From Spongospora subterranea f. sp. subterranea (taxonomy: Eukaryota > Endomyxa: Phytomyxea > Phytomyxea > Plasmodiophorida): a stretch of DNA of 64,000 nucleotides. Under the pieces are notes generated by a model. It saw only the letters and a list, made by a program, of their open reading frames with translations, was not told the DNA's origin and made no database searches. Every line of letters starts with the position of its first letter. Positions within the stretch are counted from its first letter, which is position 1. The DNA is taken from positions 62,001 through 126,000 of the forward strand of contig JAUGWO010000046.1 in assembly GCA_049724395.1 (NCBI GenBank). Direction: 5' to 3'. Shown in pieces: positions 20,240 to 36,710 of this stretch. A program made the translations under genes and the position numbers.

Positions 20240-23200
20240 ATGACCGGATTTTTCGATGACTTCGACGACGAGGCGCTTGCAGCATTAGATATCAGCAGTC
20301 TTTATGAAGGCGCTACGGATCCATTTAAATCGCTACCGGGTCATTCCCGTCCCGCCTGTCGACAAGTTTCGATAAATTCTTATTTCGAACCATCCATTCC
20401 TGAAGCTGTAGATCCACAGCTTGCACTGTCAGAGTTTAATGATGGTCTTAAGATCCCGCTAGTTAATGACGTCAATGCAATTTGTACACTTTTGTACCCG
20501 ATAAACTATCCCAAGCGCGACTATCAGGCCAAATGTGTGGAATCAGCTGTTCATGTTTGTCAATAGAGTTTACCCCGTTTTAGACTTGATAATTGATACA
20601 TTTTTGAAATTTAGAAAAATACCCTTGTGGCACTGCCTACTGGTCTCGGTATATTTCTCTCCATAGAAATTTCCTTCACTTGCTTGACGCTTCTACAGGG
20701 AAGACGTTTATCGCTTCGGTGCTGATGTGCAACATGCTACGTTGGTATCCTACAGGACGTTGCGTGTTTATGGCTCCAACACGGCAACTTGTTTTGCAAC
20801 AGGTTGGACAGCGAAATTCACTTATCATCTCTAATCCCTATTTGAGTAGGCCCGAGCTTGTTCGGAAATGGCTCCTATCTCAAACGCGACGATTTTAGCG
20901 CTCGTTGACATACCCCCGAGGTTCGATTACATTTTTGTCGTCTTTTAAGTTTTGAACATTGATGTACAGTGCTCGAGCACCAATTTGGCAAAGCCATAGA
21001 GCCATATTCTGTACTCCTCAGATAGTGGAGAAGGATATTCAAAGTGGTACTTGTCCCCTTGATGAAATCGTTTGTCTCGTTTTTGACGAGGTAAAACTCT
21101 ATAAGGAGTAATATCGTTTACTTATTGACGTATCATATCAGGCACATCATTCGAAAGGCAATGCAGCCATGGCAGGCATCGTAGCCAAAAGGCATGCAGT
21201 AGGCGGCGCTTTCCGTGTTCTGGCACTTTCGGCAACTCCTGGTGGCAATCGAGCGGCGGTTCAAACTGTAATCGACAATCTTCTTATCTCGAAAATCGAA
21301 GCATTCAACCGCGAAGATCCAGATATTCGAAAGTACGTGCAAGTTGTCGTTCAATTTTGACTTCCGACTCATTGCAGTTATTAACAAGATATGTTAACGA
21401 AAGAACAGAGGATTTCGTTGTCATACAACCAACCGAACCTATCGTCAAGTTACTGGTAAACACTATCAATTGCATTCTGATTGGTGCTTATTTTTACCAG
21501 ATGCTCTTAGATAACGTTTGCAAGGAACCCCTCAAGGTGCTACAAGATGCAGGGCTCATCGTATTTGAATCCGTCTTTGTTCTTACATCAAATTGAATAT
21601 TGGTAAAGGATTACCCTTTGGGATCACTTGGTCCTAACCATTTTCATGGGGATCGCTTTGCCGACAGGTTGCGTCAAAAAGGACTGGTGCGTTTAATTGA
21701 CACTACCCAAGTACCTCTGTCTTACACTTTTTATTTACCTCAGCAAGGAAATTGGTCAATCCTGAATAACAAGTCAACGCTACAGGCGCTGCTTTTAGCT
21801 CGCCATTATTTGTTCAACTATTCCATTTCTGCGTTCCTTCTTCAACTAGAATGCGATTTTGGCTCAGGAGCGTGCTCCAACAGTGTCATGACCAGTGCGG
21901 GAAAATCGGCACCAATGGGAATGCTCAAAGAACTGGCGAAGTGCGTAATTCCCGCCATTTTTTTCCGTTATTCAATTCATTGACCTTGTTCCTGCTGAAG
22001 AGATTTTCTGGAAAGAAAATATGTTCATCCAAAGATCGAACGCCTTTGTCAGATATTGGAGAATCACTTTGGAGTGCATTCTGCCAGTAAAGCAATTGTT
22101 TTCGTTGAATATAAACTCTGGTATCTCAGTAAGACTTCTTCATGGGGTTCTCTAATACTTTTGGTATAGTGTCGATGAAATCGTAGAAAAAATCTCGGGT
22201 TGCGTAGGAATTAAGCCGATTCGGTTCGTGGGACAGCAAAAGTCCAGCGGAGCTGGTTGGTAATGTACAACTGTCGCCACCGATTATTTAGTCCTATTCA
22301 GGGGATACCGCTGGTATGCGGCCAAAAGAGCAGAATATGGTTGTCAATGAAATTGCAGATTACTTGTCGTGTTGACCAACTTCTCTTCAGGCACTGGATC
22401 AGTTTCGTAGTGGCCATATAAATGTTCTTGTGGCGACATGCATCGGAGAAGAGGGACTTGACATCGGTGAAGTCGATTTAGTTATTGCATTCGATGCGGC
22501 AAGCTCAGCACTTCGAATGACTCAACGAATGGGTCGAACTGCTCGGCAGGTTTGCCCTTTCAAATCTATAGTGTTGATTCGCTGATAAAACCGAATTTCA
22601 GAGAACAGGGCAATGCATATCACTTTTGATGGATGGGAACGAGATGAGAACTCATCAAAATAATTTAAAAAAGGTTGAGACGTCATTCAAACTTCTTAGC
22701 TCTGGCGCCCTTGTCCTTTCTACAATACCGTGTTCAATACGGCCACCTCGACTTCCTTTGCATACTTCCTTTGAAAAGTGTGACATCACCACGTGGGAAT
22801 CTGCAACTTCGACCAAGAAACGCACAAACGTTGTGCCGGTATTGTTTTTCTTTATGTTTTCGCATGATTGCCCTTTTATGGAGTTTTTCAGCCTCATCTT
22901 CCGTCAACTATTAGAATTGTGTTGAACGCACACCAGCGAAAGGAATTGGAACCTTGGACGTTAACTCAGGGAACTTTCAACTCCATAAGTCCAATGAATC
23001 TTTTGGAAAATGCGGAGCGGGTAGACAACTTCGGCGACCTCAATGTTTTCGTTTGATACTTATCGTGCTCCAGGTTCAAGAGCCATTGCAGCGGCTTACG
23101 CTGCCGTCATCTACTTCAAAAATGTTCGTCAAAATTATGGCTTCTGTCGTTCAGGTGTTGTTTATACCTGACTTATTCGTTGATCACGTCTAATATTATT

Positions 23201-24912
23201 CCAGCTTCGACTAGGTTGTACCCGGTTTATTGACCGTGACGTTGAAGGTTCCGACTCAGACATAGAGTGCCAGCCGTTAGGGAAGGTTGTTTCACCACAA
23301 GGACCCAACGTTTGTCCACAGAGGCAGTCTTTTTTATCACCGGAACGATTTTCGCCACTCGATTCTGAAGAAGAACTAGAAAACCTTTTGAATGATGTCG
23401 ATTTGATACTTAGTCAAAATCATGTTGAACTTCGCTCCCCTGGCCGAAAGGAGACCAGCTCGTGTTTGATTAGTCATAATCAAAGCGAACCTTTACCCCT
23501 TGCTGTTCAGGTTGCCAAGAAGACGGAAACACGACCAGTCGGCTGCAGTGTTTCTCCAAAGAGTTGCAACCGGAACACATCCACAACGCAAAAGAAATCG
23601 CGATATAAGCAATCCAAACTTTCCGTGATCCCATCACTTGCTGTCACCGAAGCTAATAGTATCTGCACGGAGCAAACAGCTTTGCAAAACCAAATGCTCA
23701 GATTCTTGCTGTCGCGCAGGAAGGAGCAAAATTTCTTCTGGCGTCATGACATGAGATTTAATCCGGAATCGGAACCATCACAATCTTCAAGTATCATGTT
23801 TTGCAAAACCAAGTTTACGCGGCCGAAGATCGGTAAAAATGTCCCACGTTTGTCTTTACTTGACAATTGCCTTCCTGCCCTTGCAAGGTTTCATCCTATG
23901 CAAAAGCCAAAATTCAAATCCAGTTCGGATGATCCGGATAGCCGAGAAAGCCTGAATCGCATACAGTGCCGTTCTCTCCATACACCTATTGAAGTGTCTA
24001 GTCCAGAATCAATTCATGTTAGAGGCCATCTTGCTTGCACACAGGTTTTCACCACTTCGAAGAGTTCTCCATTCGAAAATAGTATACGCTCGGGCGGTGT
24101 TTCGTCAGCAGTCCGCGTTGAGGATCCTATTATTGTCCTCGAAGGCCAACAACTTAGCGCTTCCGCATCACCCTTGTCTTCGTTATCATCCGGATTTAAG
24201 TCTTTGTCAAACACAAACGTTCACCCTCCGGACCTGTCAAGAATTCGCCGTCACGATTCCCTAGAACCGCCTCTCAATCTTAGTCATCCCAGTTCTCTAA
24301 TCAGACCCAGTTATACCCCGAATAGGAAGAGGTCTTTACCATTATTATCTACGGTAGACTACCAACCATCCCCCGGCCCCAGCTCTGGCACGCCAATCAG
24401 ACGACGCAAACGCATTGTTTTGCCCATTTTCAAGGAAACCCATCGTAAATCGGAGCATTCTTCAAAATTACAGGTGGTGATTGTAGCTATCCGTCCAGTC
24501 GTATGCTCATTGTTTTTCAACTAGCGTCTAAGAAGAACAAATGATTATGTGAAACCGAAACGTGGCGATAAAGTCGTTTATTCGCCTATCGGTAATGCGA
24601 CTCAAGAGCAAATAAGGAAAACAGGAAAGACGTTTCTTGACTTTGAAACCGAACACAATGGGTCCGATATCTCATCAGATGAAGACGTTGATAGCTGTGA
24701 GGATAACAACAGGTATTCTAATATTTGTGCATCAGACACGACTCTGCGATTAACAGCTCTCACAGCTTCGTCTGTAGCTCCCCATTCTCTGCACCCACCC
24801 ATAAAGGAATATATCTGCAGTCGCTACTCAGCCAAGTGGTAATCACGCCCGCTGTGTCTGATGAGGAGTCTGTAGAGAAGTCGCCCAGCTCATCAGATAA
24901 CCACACACATTA
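20240..24912 (+). CDS. FANCM: FANCM/Mph1-family DNA helicase (multi-exon)
   Basis: The ATG at 20240 starts [17 protein letters not shown]. The entry region [11 protein letters not shown] and the Walker A block are then assembled across short introns ([11 protein letters not shown] / [18 protein letters not shown]). [46 protein letters not shown] (motif II) and [12 protein letters not shown] (motif III) follow. The second RecA lobe has [40 protein letters not shown] and GRTARQ (motif VI) at about 22400-22555. These match FANCM/Mph1/Hef helicases, which remodel stalled forks and branched DNA. The C-terminal ~600 residues (23200-24900) are Ser/Pro-rich and disordered, with a [18 protein letters not shown] block near the end. 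No ERCC4 nuclease-like domain is evident. At least eight short introns are needed; exons between 20820 and 21000 are uncertain. Confidence 0.88.
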
Positions 24913-25149
24913 ATCACAATTCAATAGATGAACATAGATAATAATTATAATACTCGGCAATCTTGGCATTTATACGCTTTTTTGCTAAATGACAAATTGA
25001 GAATACGCTGTATTTTCAGCAAGTTTCGCAATGATTGTTTAAACAAAACGGATCCGAAATTCGGAAGTCATATTCCTAATGCGACCTTCACTGGGATGTG
25101 GGACATGGATTCTTCTTAGAAGTTGATATTGCCATCTACTAATATTCAT

Positions 25150-25800
25150 CATCCATTCGATCCATCCCCACATTTGAAAAATAAATGCATCATTTGTCTG
25201 GCAACCCAATCGTGAACCGGTGTTGAGGGATATTAACGATAATTTAAGCAATGTAGCTGACAATAGTTGTTGTTGTCGCTACAACACGTTAGTTACGGCG
25301 GTTGTCGTTAATAAGCGCTGAGTATATGAACAGCGGAAATTCGGCGACTGTTGCGCGTCAAGAAGAAGCTATGAGTCTTTTGATTAATTTGTCATTGCCA
25401 TTGAGTCAACATGTTTCAATCCTTTCTGAGCAATCACCTTTAACAGGACTTGAGCCAATCCGAGAAGTGCTAACCTCACTCAGTACAGTACACAATTGGT
25501 ACTGAGTTCCAGCAATGCACACCATTGATGATTGAGCATCAATGCCCATACAGTTATGGATATTGACAAGGTAGACACTCATCAAGCAGTTGGCAATGAC
25601 CCTCAGTAAACAAAAATAATATGATTACATTCTGCTAAACGGCGACGATGAAGCTCTAAATGTGATGTAATGATGCAAGAACTTCTGCAAAATTCTAAAA
25701 CATTGACAACTATGTTCTTATTCATTAACCAGATATCAGTTAAATCGAGGCGCATTTCTGCAGGTGCTTTCGGTCTATTGTAAACAACTATCAATACAAC
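25150..25800 (+). pseudogene. Decayed ABCC transporter copy (internally deleted)
   Basis: Two blocks match the intact ABCC gene downstream. Block one (about 25150-25300) corresponds to about 29945-30095, just before the first nucleotide-binding domain; it shares CTGGCAACCCAAT and GAACCGGTGTTGA. Block two (about 25452-25800) corresponds to about 33085-33430, the end of the second nucleotide-binding domain through the stop region; it shares TTCAAGCAATGCACA-like, ACAGTTATGGATA and GAACTTCTGCAAAA sequence. About 3 kb of the parent is missing between them. Both blocks keep the parent's intron sequence, so the copy arose by DNA duplication, not by retrotransposition. It is littered with stops and cannot encode a transporter. 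Confidence 0.85.
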
Positions 25801-25814
25801 AATTTTACCATTTC

Positions 25815-26545
25815 GCTGGTAAAGTACGGCCCAAACGGGTGGAACGACCGCACAGTATGCTTGCATTGATTCATCAATGCGGCAACGTTGGTTAATTGGT
25901 CAATAGGTTTTCCCCCAATGGTTTGAGGAGCGGCGGGCACTCAAAAAGAGACCCTCATGGGCTAATGATGATTATGTGGATTGACAACTGTGGCGGGCAC
26001 AATGACACCGAAGAGTTGCATAATGTCCTCGCAAAGAATAACACAGTTATTGGGCGATTTCCACCGAACGCCACGGATCTGGTCCAGCGTGCAGATTCTT
26101 TTGTGATAAGCATAATCAAAGACGCGTGGACAGCACGTTGAGAACGTGCGAAGCTTGATATGATTCACATGGGACATTGGTCTGATGCAGCTCGGGCGGC
26201 GCATCTTCTGGCAAATTGGTCAACCCTGGCAACAAACCTTACCTCCAGCTTATGGCTGACGCGGTACGCGACGTTAATTCGCAGCGAGACGCGAATGGGT
26301 TAACGTATGCACGAAAAGAGATGATTCGTTGGGGGTTGTCGTTGGATATCAACGGTCAATGGAGCGAGCAACCGGTTATTAATTGGCAGAAATCCTGCAT
26401 TTTGAAGGATGTCCAGTCGAAAGTGTTTAAATACAGAAAAAACCCGTCACCGGTGAGATCCCGCTTTGGGGTCATACGTCGTCCTATTCGCCTTACGTCT
26501 CACAACGCCCTGAACGGCGCCTCACGGCTAATGTCGCCCTGAAAA
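25815..26545 (+). mobile_element. Degenerate DDE transposase (pogo/DDE_1-like DNA transposon)
   Basis: A chain of open segments in overlapping frames carries transposase hallmarks. They are a GGTTAQYACI strand near 25835, then MWIDNCGGHND (second catalytic Asp), RFPPNATDLVQRADSFVISI (the PN-T-Q-x-x-D motif, third acid), KDAWTARWERAKLDMI, and a C-terminal block VRDVNSQRDANGLTYARKEM. This is the DDE_1-type core of pogo/Tc1-mariner relatives; similar C-terminal blocks occur in oomycete and fungal elements (from memory). The usual Pro of the QPxD motif is Arg here. Frames are broken in several places. No terminal inverted repeats were found by eye. It lies immediately after the decayed ABCC copy. 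Confidence 0.75.
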
Positions 26546-28082
26546 GTGCCAACTGCTAATGTCGATGATCGCAATGCCAGTCATATCAAAGTTCGTCAGA
26601 ACGTACTGCAAGAGTTAGTGGAGCTGATGGTGCTCCTGGAATTGGCCCGTCGAATTCGCGAAACGCACGATGTGCTAATGACACGTGATTCCGTTCTGCG
26701 GCTCAACACGTCATCGATCCAGTGGGTGTCGCTCGTCGCCGCAGACATCGCCTGCAGCACGGATCATTGACCGACATCCTAGCACCTAGCCATCGCCTTG
26801 CGATTCCAGACGCACCATCAGCTCCACTGACTCTTGCGGTACGAACCTTGATCCTTTCGTTCTGAAAAAAAAAACCGTTTTTTTCAATCGATAATTGTCA
26901 AACTTATCGTAATGATCGGGCCCAATACATGGAGGATAGCGTCCCCAGTGAAATGCTTCTTTGAATTCTTTGTTGATATGATACACAATATCAACCAGCT
27001 TAATCCCGACCTTAATTAGGCTCTGGGCGTCATGAAGCCAAGCTGGCTGTTGGGTCAGCGGCCACTGAAGCGATAGGTCGCGCCATCTCGTGCTTATTGA
27101 TCCAGCGTCTAAGCGCTCGAGTGGTGACAATGATGGAGCGCTCATTCTTCAAAACATCGCCTCTGGCGAATCTGCGCCGCATATTTGTCTTGCGCTGTCG
27201 CAATTAAGAAATCGAATTTTGTTGATTGATCCGAAGCCTTTTCTTTACGTGTTGAAGCATGATTCTGATTTTTATACAGGTTTCTGCTTGGCTTATTCGC
27301 AAGTTCGCTCGCAAGAGTTGGCGGTACATGGGTGCGTATAGAGAGAAGATTGGTCAGAATTTGACTGTCAAACAGGTTGAGTACGCGGCCAGGAAATATC
27401 GACGTCATCGTTCCGTCCCGCAATCTATTATTGACAAACTGTGATATATTTACACAGTATTGCAATACTCATCTTGTTCAAGAATTTTTGTTTAAAACAC
27501 TGAGAGAATAGAGAAAAAACCGAACTCACACAACAGAACGTTATTTGAGGCAGTGCGCAACTTTGGGAAGACTGTTGGTGAGTTAAGATGGCCGGTAATG
27601 TATCTATGGATATTATTACTGATTTTCACCGATCATGTTCCAATGATCGAAAACGTCGATAATTTTGAGTGGCCAAAGGTCAGTCATAATTCGAAATCAA
27701 AATTTCTATTTCAATCGCGCATCTTAGAATTGCAATTACAATCGGTTTATTCAGTTGTAATCCGATTTCATTACAGTTTCGCAAGCGATATCAGATACTC
27801 CGTAGCTTGTGTGGGAGAGTTGGTTGAGTTGAGGTCTCCGGCACTGTTGCGTTGTTTGCTGTTTTGGCCCTGCCATGAAGGTAAAAATATTTTTCCAGTG
27901 AGTCATCCAACTTCTCCGTGACGGCGTCAACGAAAAACTCCGCGGAGTTCACACTGACCCGCTGTGACCGACTGACGTGACTTGGGCAGTAATATATCGG
28001 CAACGCGTCGTGAAGTACCGGCAGACGCGTTAGAAGGGGATATCGTTTCTTTATCTCTTGACGCTGTTGTTTAGTGTAGTCG
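26546..28082. other. Accessory/intergenic region, unassigned ORFs
   Basis: Short open stretches exist on both strands (plus 26546-26770, minus 26786-27465, plus 27259-27444) but none shows a recognised domain. They may be further transposon debris, since the neighbouring DDE element is degenerate. The segment just before 28083 should contain the promoter and possibly a first exon of the ABCC gene. Confidence 0.35.
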
Positions 28083-28223
28083 TTGGAGTATCAATTACAT
28101 ACCGATCTGACGAATTATAACACCCCGAAGAGAGGAAGGATCGATTATACAAGGCGTTTCGGAGGAAGTGTCGGAGTAGGGCCGCAAATCAGTAAACGGG
28201 TCAAGGCCGTCTCGGTAGAGTCA

Positions 28224-33402
<5,179 letters not shown>

Positions 33403-33446
33403 CTTTTATAGATGATTATCAATGTACTACTTTAATTTTTGAATGT

Positions 33447-35279
33447 TTATCTGCTGCTTGATGAGGATAACTTTTGCCGTTTCAAACGAATCTCTCCATT
33501 GTCGTCGTTACCTCCGTCTCCCTCGGATATTGTGATTAATCGCAGTTTCTGAGATCTATGTCAGCTAATTTGTTGTTGAAACACATTGGATAACGTACGA
33601 ACTCACCGTTTCTTTCGCAAGCGTAATATATTTAGCGGCATCTACATGACCTGGCTCTAAATCAAGGGCATGTGTTAGATCTTTGATGGCATCGTCGAGC
33701 TTGTTTAAATTAATCATCGCGATTCCTCGTGATACGAGCGCGTCTACGCACTGTGGACTATGTTGAGTAGATATTTTGATGCAACTGACTGATGAAGCAT
33801 ACCTGTGGTTCCACATTCAAAGCATGAGAATAACATCTGACTGCATCAGAAAATCTATTCTGCCTAGCAAACTCGATTCCACGTGCGACGCTATTGAATA
33901 AAAACACGGTTAACGACAGCGACGTACAGTTAATGTTGGTACAGTGTACCCTTTCAGTGCCCAATCAATGTTTTGTGCAGCACGAAGATTATAGTGCAGA
34001 TCACCAGCTTCACATCTAAATACGTCTTACTAGACCGATTAACCAAAACATGGTGGAAGTCGTACGGATGGCTTGAGAGAAGGGATCCGTGCTCGGTTAC
34101 ATTGAAAGCTTTTGACATTATCACCATACCATGCGGATTCTGAAATAAGGGATGACCTTTCAGCCTGTCAACAAATGACGGTAACGGGTCTGACGATGCG
34201 AGTGACATTATAGATCTGTTGAACGAATGAGCCAATTTTGGTTTGTCCACTTTAATTCTACTGACAATGATGTTCGATCATGCAGAGCTTGCGAAGGATG
34301 ATTAAACCATGTCGACTGTCTCCAATGATGAAATGGCGATGCCGGAGGAATTGTAGAAACATTTGGAACAGACACCATACCTAACGGTATGTGATGCGAT
34401 TGCTGTGAAGTAAGACGAGAGTTATCGAAACTGAAATAAATAACATCCGAATGTGTATCTATTGAAATCACCAATGCTGGGGGATTGTTAGTGGCCGGTG
34501 AATCACGAGGTCAAACGAAAAAAAACCTTTAACTTCGGTGCCTAGCGGAAACTGATCAAGAAGTTCTGATGGCAATAAATTGTGCCCATTGGGTTCGGTA
34601 AGTTCGCGAATGGGACATAATCCTTCGATTTGCATTTCTTTGAGGCCATCAAATATCGTTTCCGACAATTGACGCTTCTTTGGCACCGTTTTGTCAATTT
34701 CATTTTTGACGATTTTCTCGATTTGGATGGTAACCCCCTCAAGCGACTTATTGCAAATGAAGCCTGAAAGCAGACCCCATTATTATACTGAGAACAAGCA
34801 ATAATGTGATTCCAACCGCCGACGACTAAATCAACCTCGAGGAGTTCAAAAACACCTCTTCTTTTTAGATATGTATCTATCTGTTTCGAAGGAGTATCTC
34901 CATCAAGATCGTCGAACGGGGAAAATGGAGAAATCGTTCGGTACGTAGGATGCTTAGTCACTATACAAACCCTCTGTGAAACCTTCGCTAAGCATGAACC
35001 ATCCTAGCTGGATGAGGACGTTTCGAGTTCATCGTTGTGCTTACCTCCTTTACTCTCTGCGTGATGTATATTCGCGTTAATAAGCAGGTGACCTGCGAAC
35101 CCTGATACGAAAAGAGACGCCACACGTTGGGCGACGGAAGGAATCAAATCGCGACGTGGGCTGGACGCGTACTGCAAATGAAGTGCAGCCGGGCTCATTG
35201 GGCGATCAGGGTGGATGAATCCTGACGGAATAGGACCATAGGATGGGCCTGGAGATGGCGAACTTGGCATTAAAGGCAT
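33447..35279 (-). CDS. TTC14: TTC14-like protein (S1 + TPR)
   Basis: Exon 1 (35045-35279) encodes a Pro/Ser-rich start MPLMPSSPSPGPSYGPIPSG and an RDLIPSVAQRVASLF segment. After an intron (34961-35044) follow DTYLKRRGVFELLEVDLVVG, matching the TTC14 region before its S1 RNA-binding domain, and GLCPIRELTEPNGHNLLP, matching the S1 end. Later exons give SLASSDPLPSFVDRLKGHPL and two TPR repeats: VARGIEFARQNRFSDAVRCY and ALVSRGIAMINLNKLDDAIK. The order matches human TTC14. A final short exon read as SEGDGGNDDNGEIRLKRQKL gives a basic tail ending at 33447; without it the frame would close at 33565. The cellular role of TTC14 is poorly known; nuclear RNA-related function is inferred from S1 and tail. 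Confidence 0.82.
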
Positions 35280-35850
35280 GACAAAAGGTCAGATTATCAT
35301 CCTTCGAAAGTGTAGTACTATGAAATATGAGGAGTGGTGTATTAATGACCTATCAATACATCACATTAACCCGTTACTCTTGGAAACATATAACAGAAAC
35401 CCCGTACACAATGGTTATTGTGACCTGTACGTGTATTTATATCCTCATGCCGGGTCTCAGTTCTCAACGATAGATCGTTCAGCAAATGACTGTATTCTCG
35501 TTGTCATCTATTTTCGTGCGTTTTTTCTTTGCACGAATCTAGAAGTAAATTGCTAAAATGCATAAGCGTAAGTGTACTGATGAGCATGACTTTACCTTTT
35601 ATCATGAAGACAAAGGCAATATCTTGCAGACTCGGTACAAGTCAATCTACTCTTTATATACCCAGCATCATTATAGCATTTTTACATTTTTGTTTCTTGC
35701 ATTTATTTTGGAATTGCTGAAAGGAAAAAAATATAGGGAGTAAGATTTAAGGTGCAGGTATCTGAGACTTTGTTGGAAATTAACTCGTAAGAATAGAGAA
35801 TTATAGCTATCTTGGGCTCCAGACTTTGCGAATGCATAGAATATTGTTAA
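35280..35850. other. Intergenic, AT-rich, no gene seen
   Basis: This is the upstream region of TTC14 and the downstream region of the G gamma gene. Its AT-rich ORFs have no coding signature. Confidence 0.5.
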
Positions 35851-36054
35851 TCATTGAATTGTGCAACTGCAGCCTGAATTTCGGTCTCGTACCCATTCGT
35901 TATCCTGTTCGTGAAAAGGATCGGTTTTTGCATTGATAAATGCCACGATTTTCGCCGCCGCTACTTCCGGTTGTGTGGCTTCCTTAAGCGCATTGGCCTC
36001 GAGTCGCAGATGCTCGAGTTCGGCATTCTTCTTGGCGAGTTGGTCGTCGCTCAT
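35851..36054 (-). CDS. Heterotrimeric G-protein gamma subunit
   Basis: A single exon encodes 67 residues: an N-terminal amphipathic helix (AKKNAELEHLRLEANALKEA) typical of the coiled coil that pairs with G beta, a second helix (AAAKIVAFINAKTDPFHEQD) containing the conserved Asp-Pro-Phe region, and a C-terminal CTIQ CaaX box preceded by another Cys (GCSCTIQ). The terminal Gln favours farnesylation; the extra Cys may be palmitoylated as in fungal G gammas. It would anchor a G beta-gamma dimer at the plasma membrane downstream of a GPCR. No G alpha or G beta gene is in the window. Confidence 0.88.
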   Translation of the reverse strand: MSDDQLAKKNAELEHLRLEANALKEATQPEVAAAKIVAFINAKTDPFHEQDNEWVRDRNSGCSCTIQ

Positions 36055-36710
36055 GGCCTAGCACCAGACTGCTCGAGCAAGACAGACTGGAGCTCAGCAA
36101 GGTCTAGGTGTCCTTCTCCGATAGACACCTCGGGATGATTTCCGCGATATGCGTTTATCCTGATGTTCCAGGAATCGACAGAGTAAGCCAGAAAGGCAGA
36201 CAACAAGGTAGGCACAAGACCTGTGGGTGAAGTGCAGAGTTAACCATTGATAACAGCCAGGCACACAATCATGTCTGATCAACAACCAGGACACACAGTC
36301 AACCAACTGCCGCCAGATGTCAGCAACGCTAAACTACCACCCACGTTATTGATAACTGTACTGTGTTCCGCTTAGATCTCTTCTGTCGTCATCATGTCAA
36401 TTCCTTCCAACAATCACATTTTTTCTGTATATTAACTAACACCCTGTTTGAGCTGGTCGTTTCAACAATAATGACAGATCTACTAATTTGAAAGGGTTTG
36501 CTACGTTGCAGAGGTCGCCGATTGTACAATAAAGATGTTTCTGGCGATGCCATAAGGAGTATCATTTTAACTGGGTCCATCGCAAAAAATCAACAACAAA
36601 GTAATTTTTTTACTGCCTTAGAAAAAAACAGCCGCTGAACTTTCTACATCGTGCGTTTCACAAGTATAAGGGTATAGATCACTGGGTACCGTCAAGTTAA
36701 TCCTTAACCC
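36055..36710. other. Intergenic, no gene seen
   Basis: This divergent promoter region lies between the G gamma gene (minus) and the cyclic-nucleotide-binding-domain gene (plus). Short ORFs on both strands have no recognisable domain. Confidence 0.45.

Noticed and set aside
20925-20950. GGTTCGATTAC, like a tRNA T-loop
   Set aside because: No acceptor or anticodon stems can be formed around it, and it lies in the helicase gene.
35278-35743. Plus-strand ORFs upstream of TTC14
   Set aside because: They are AT-rich, Asn/Ile/Tyr-heavy translations without any domain, consistent with non-coding DNA.
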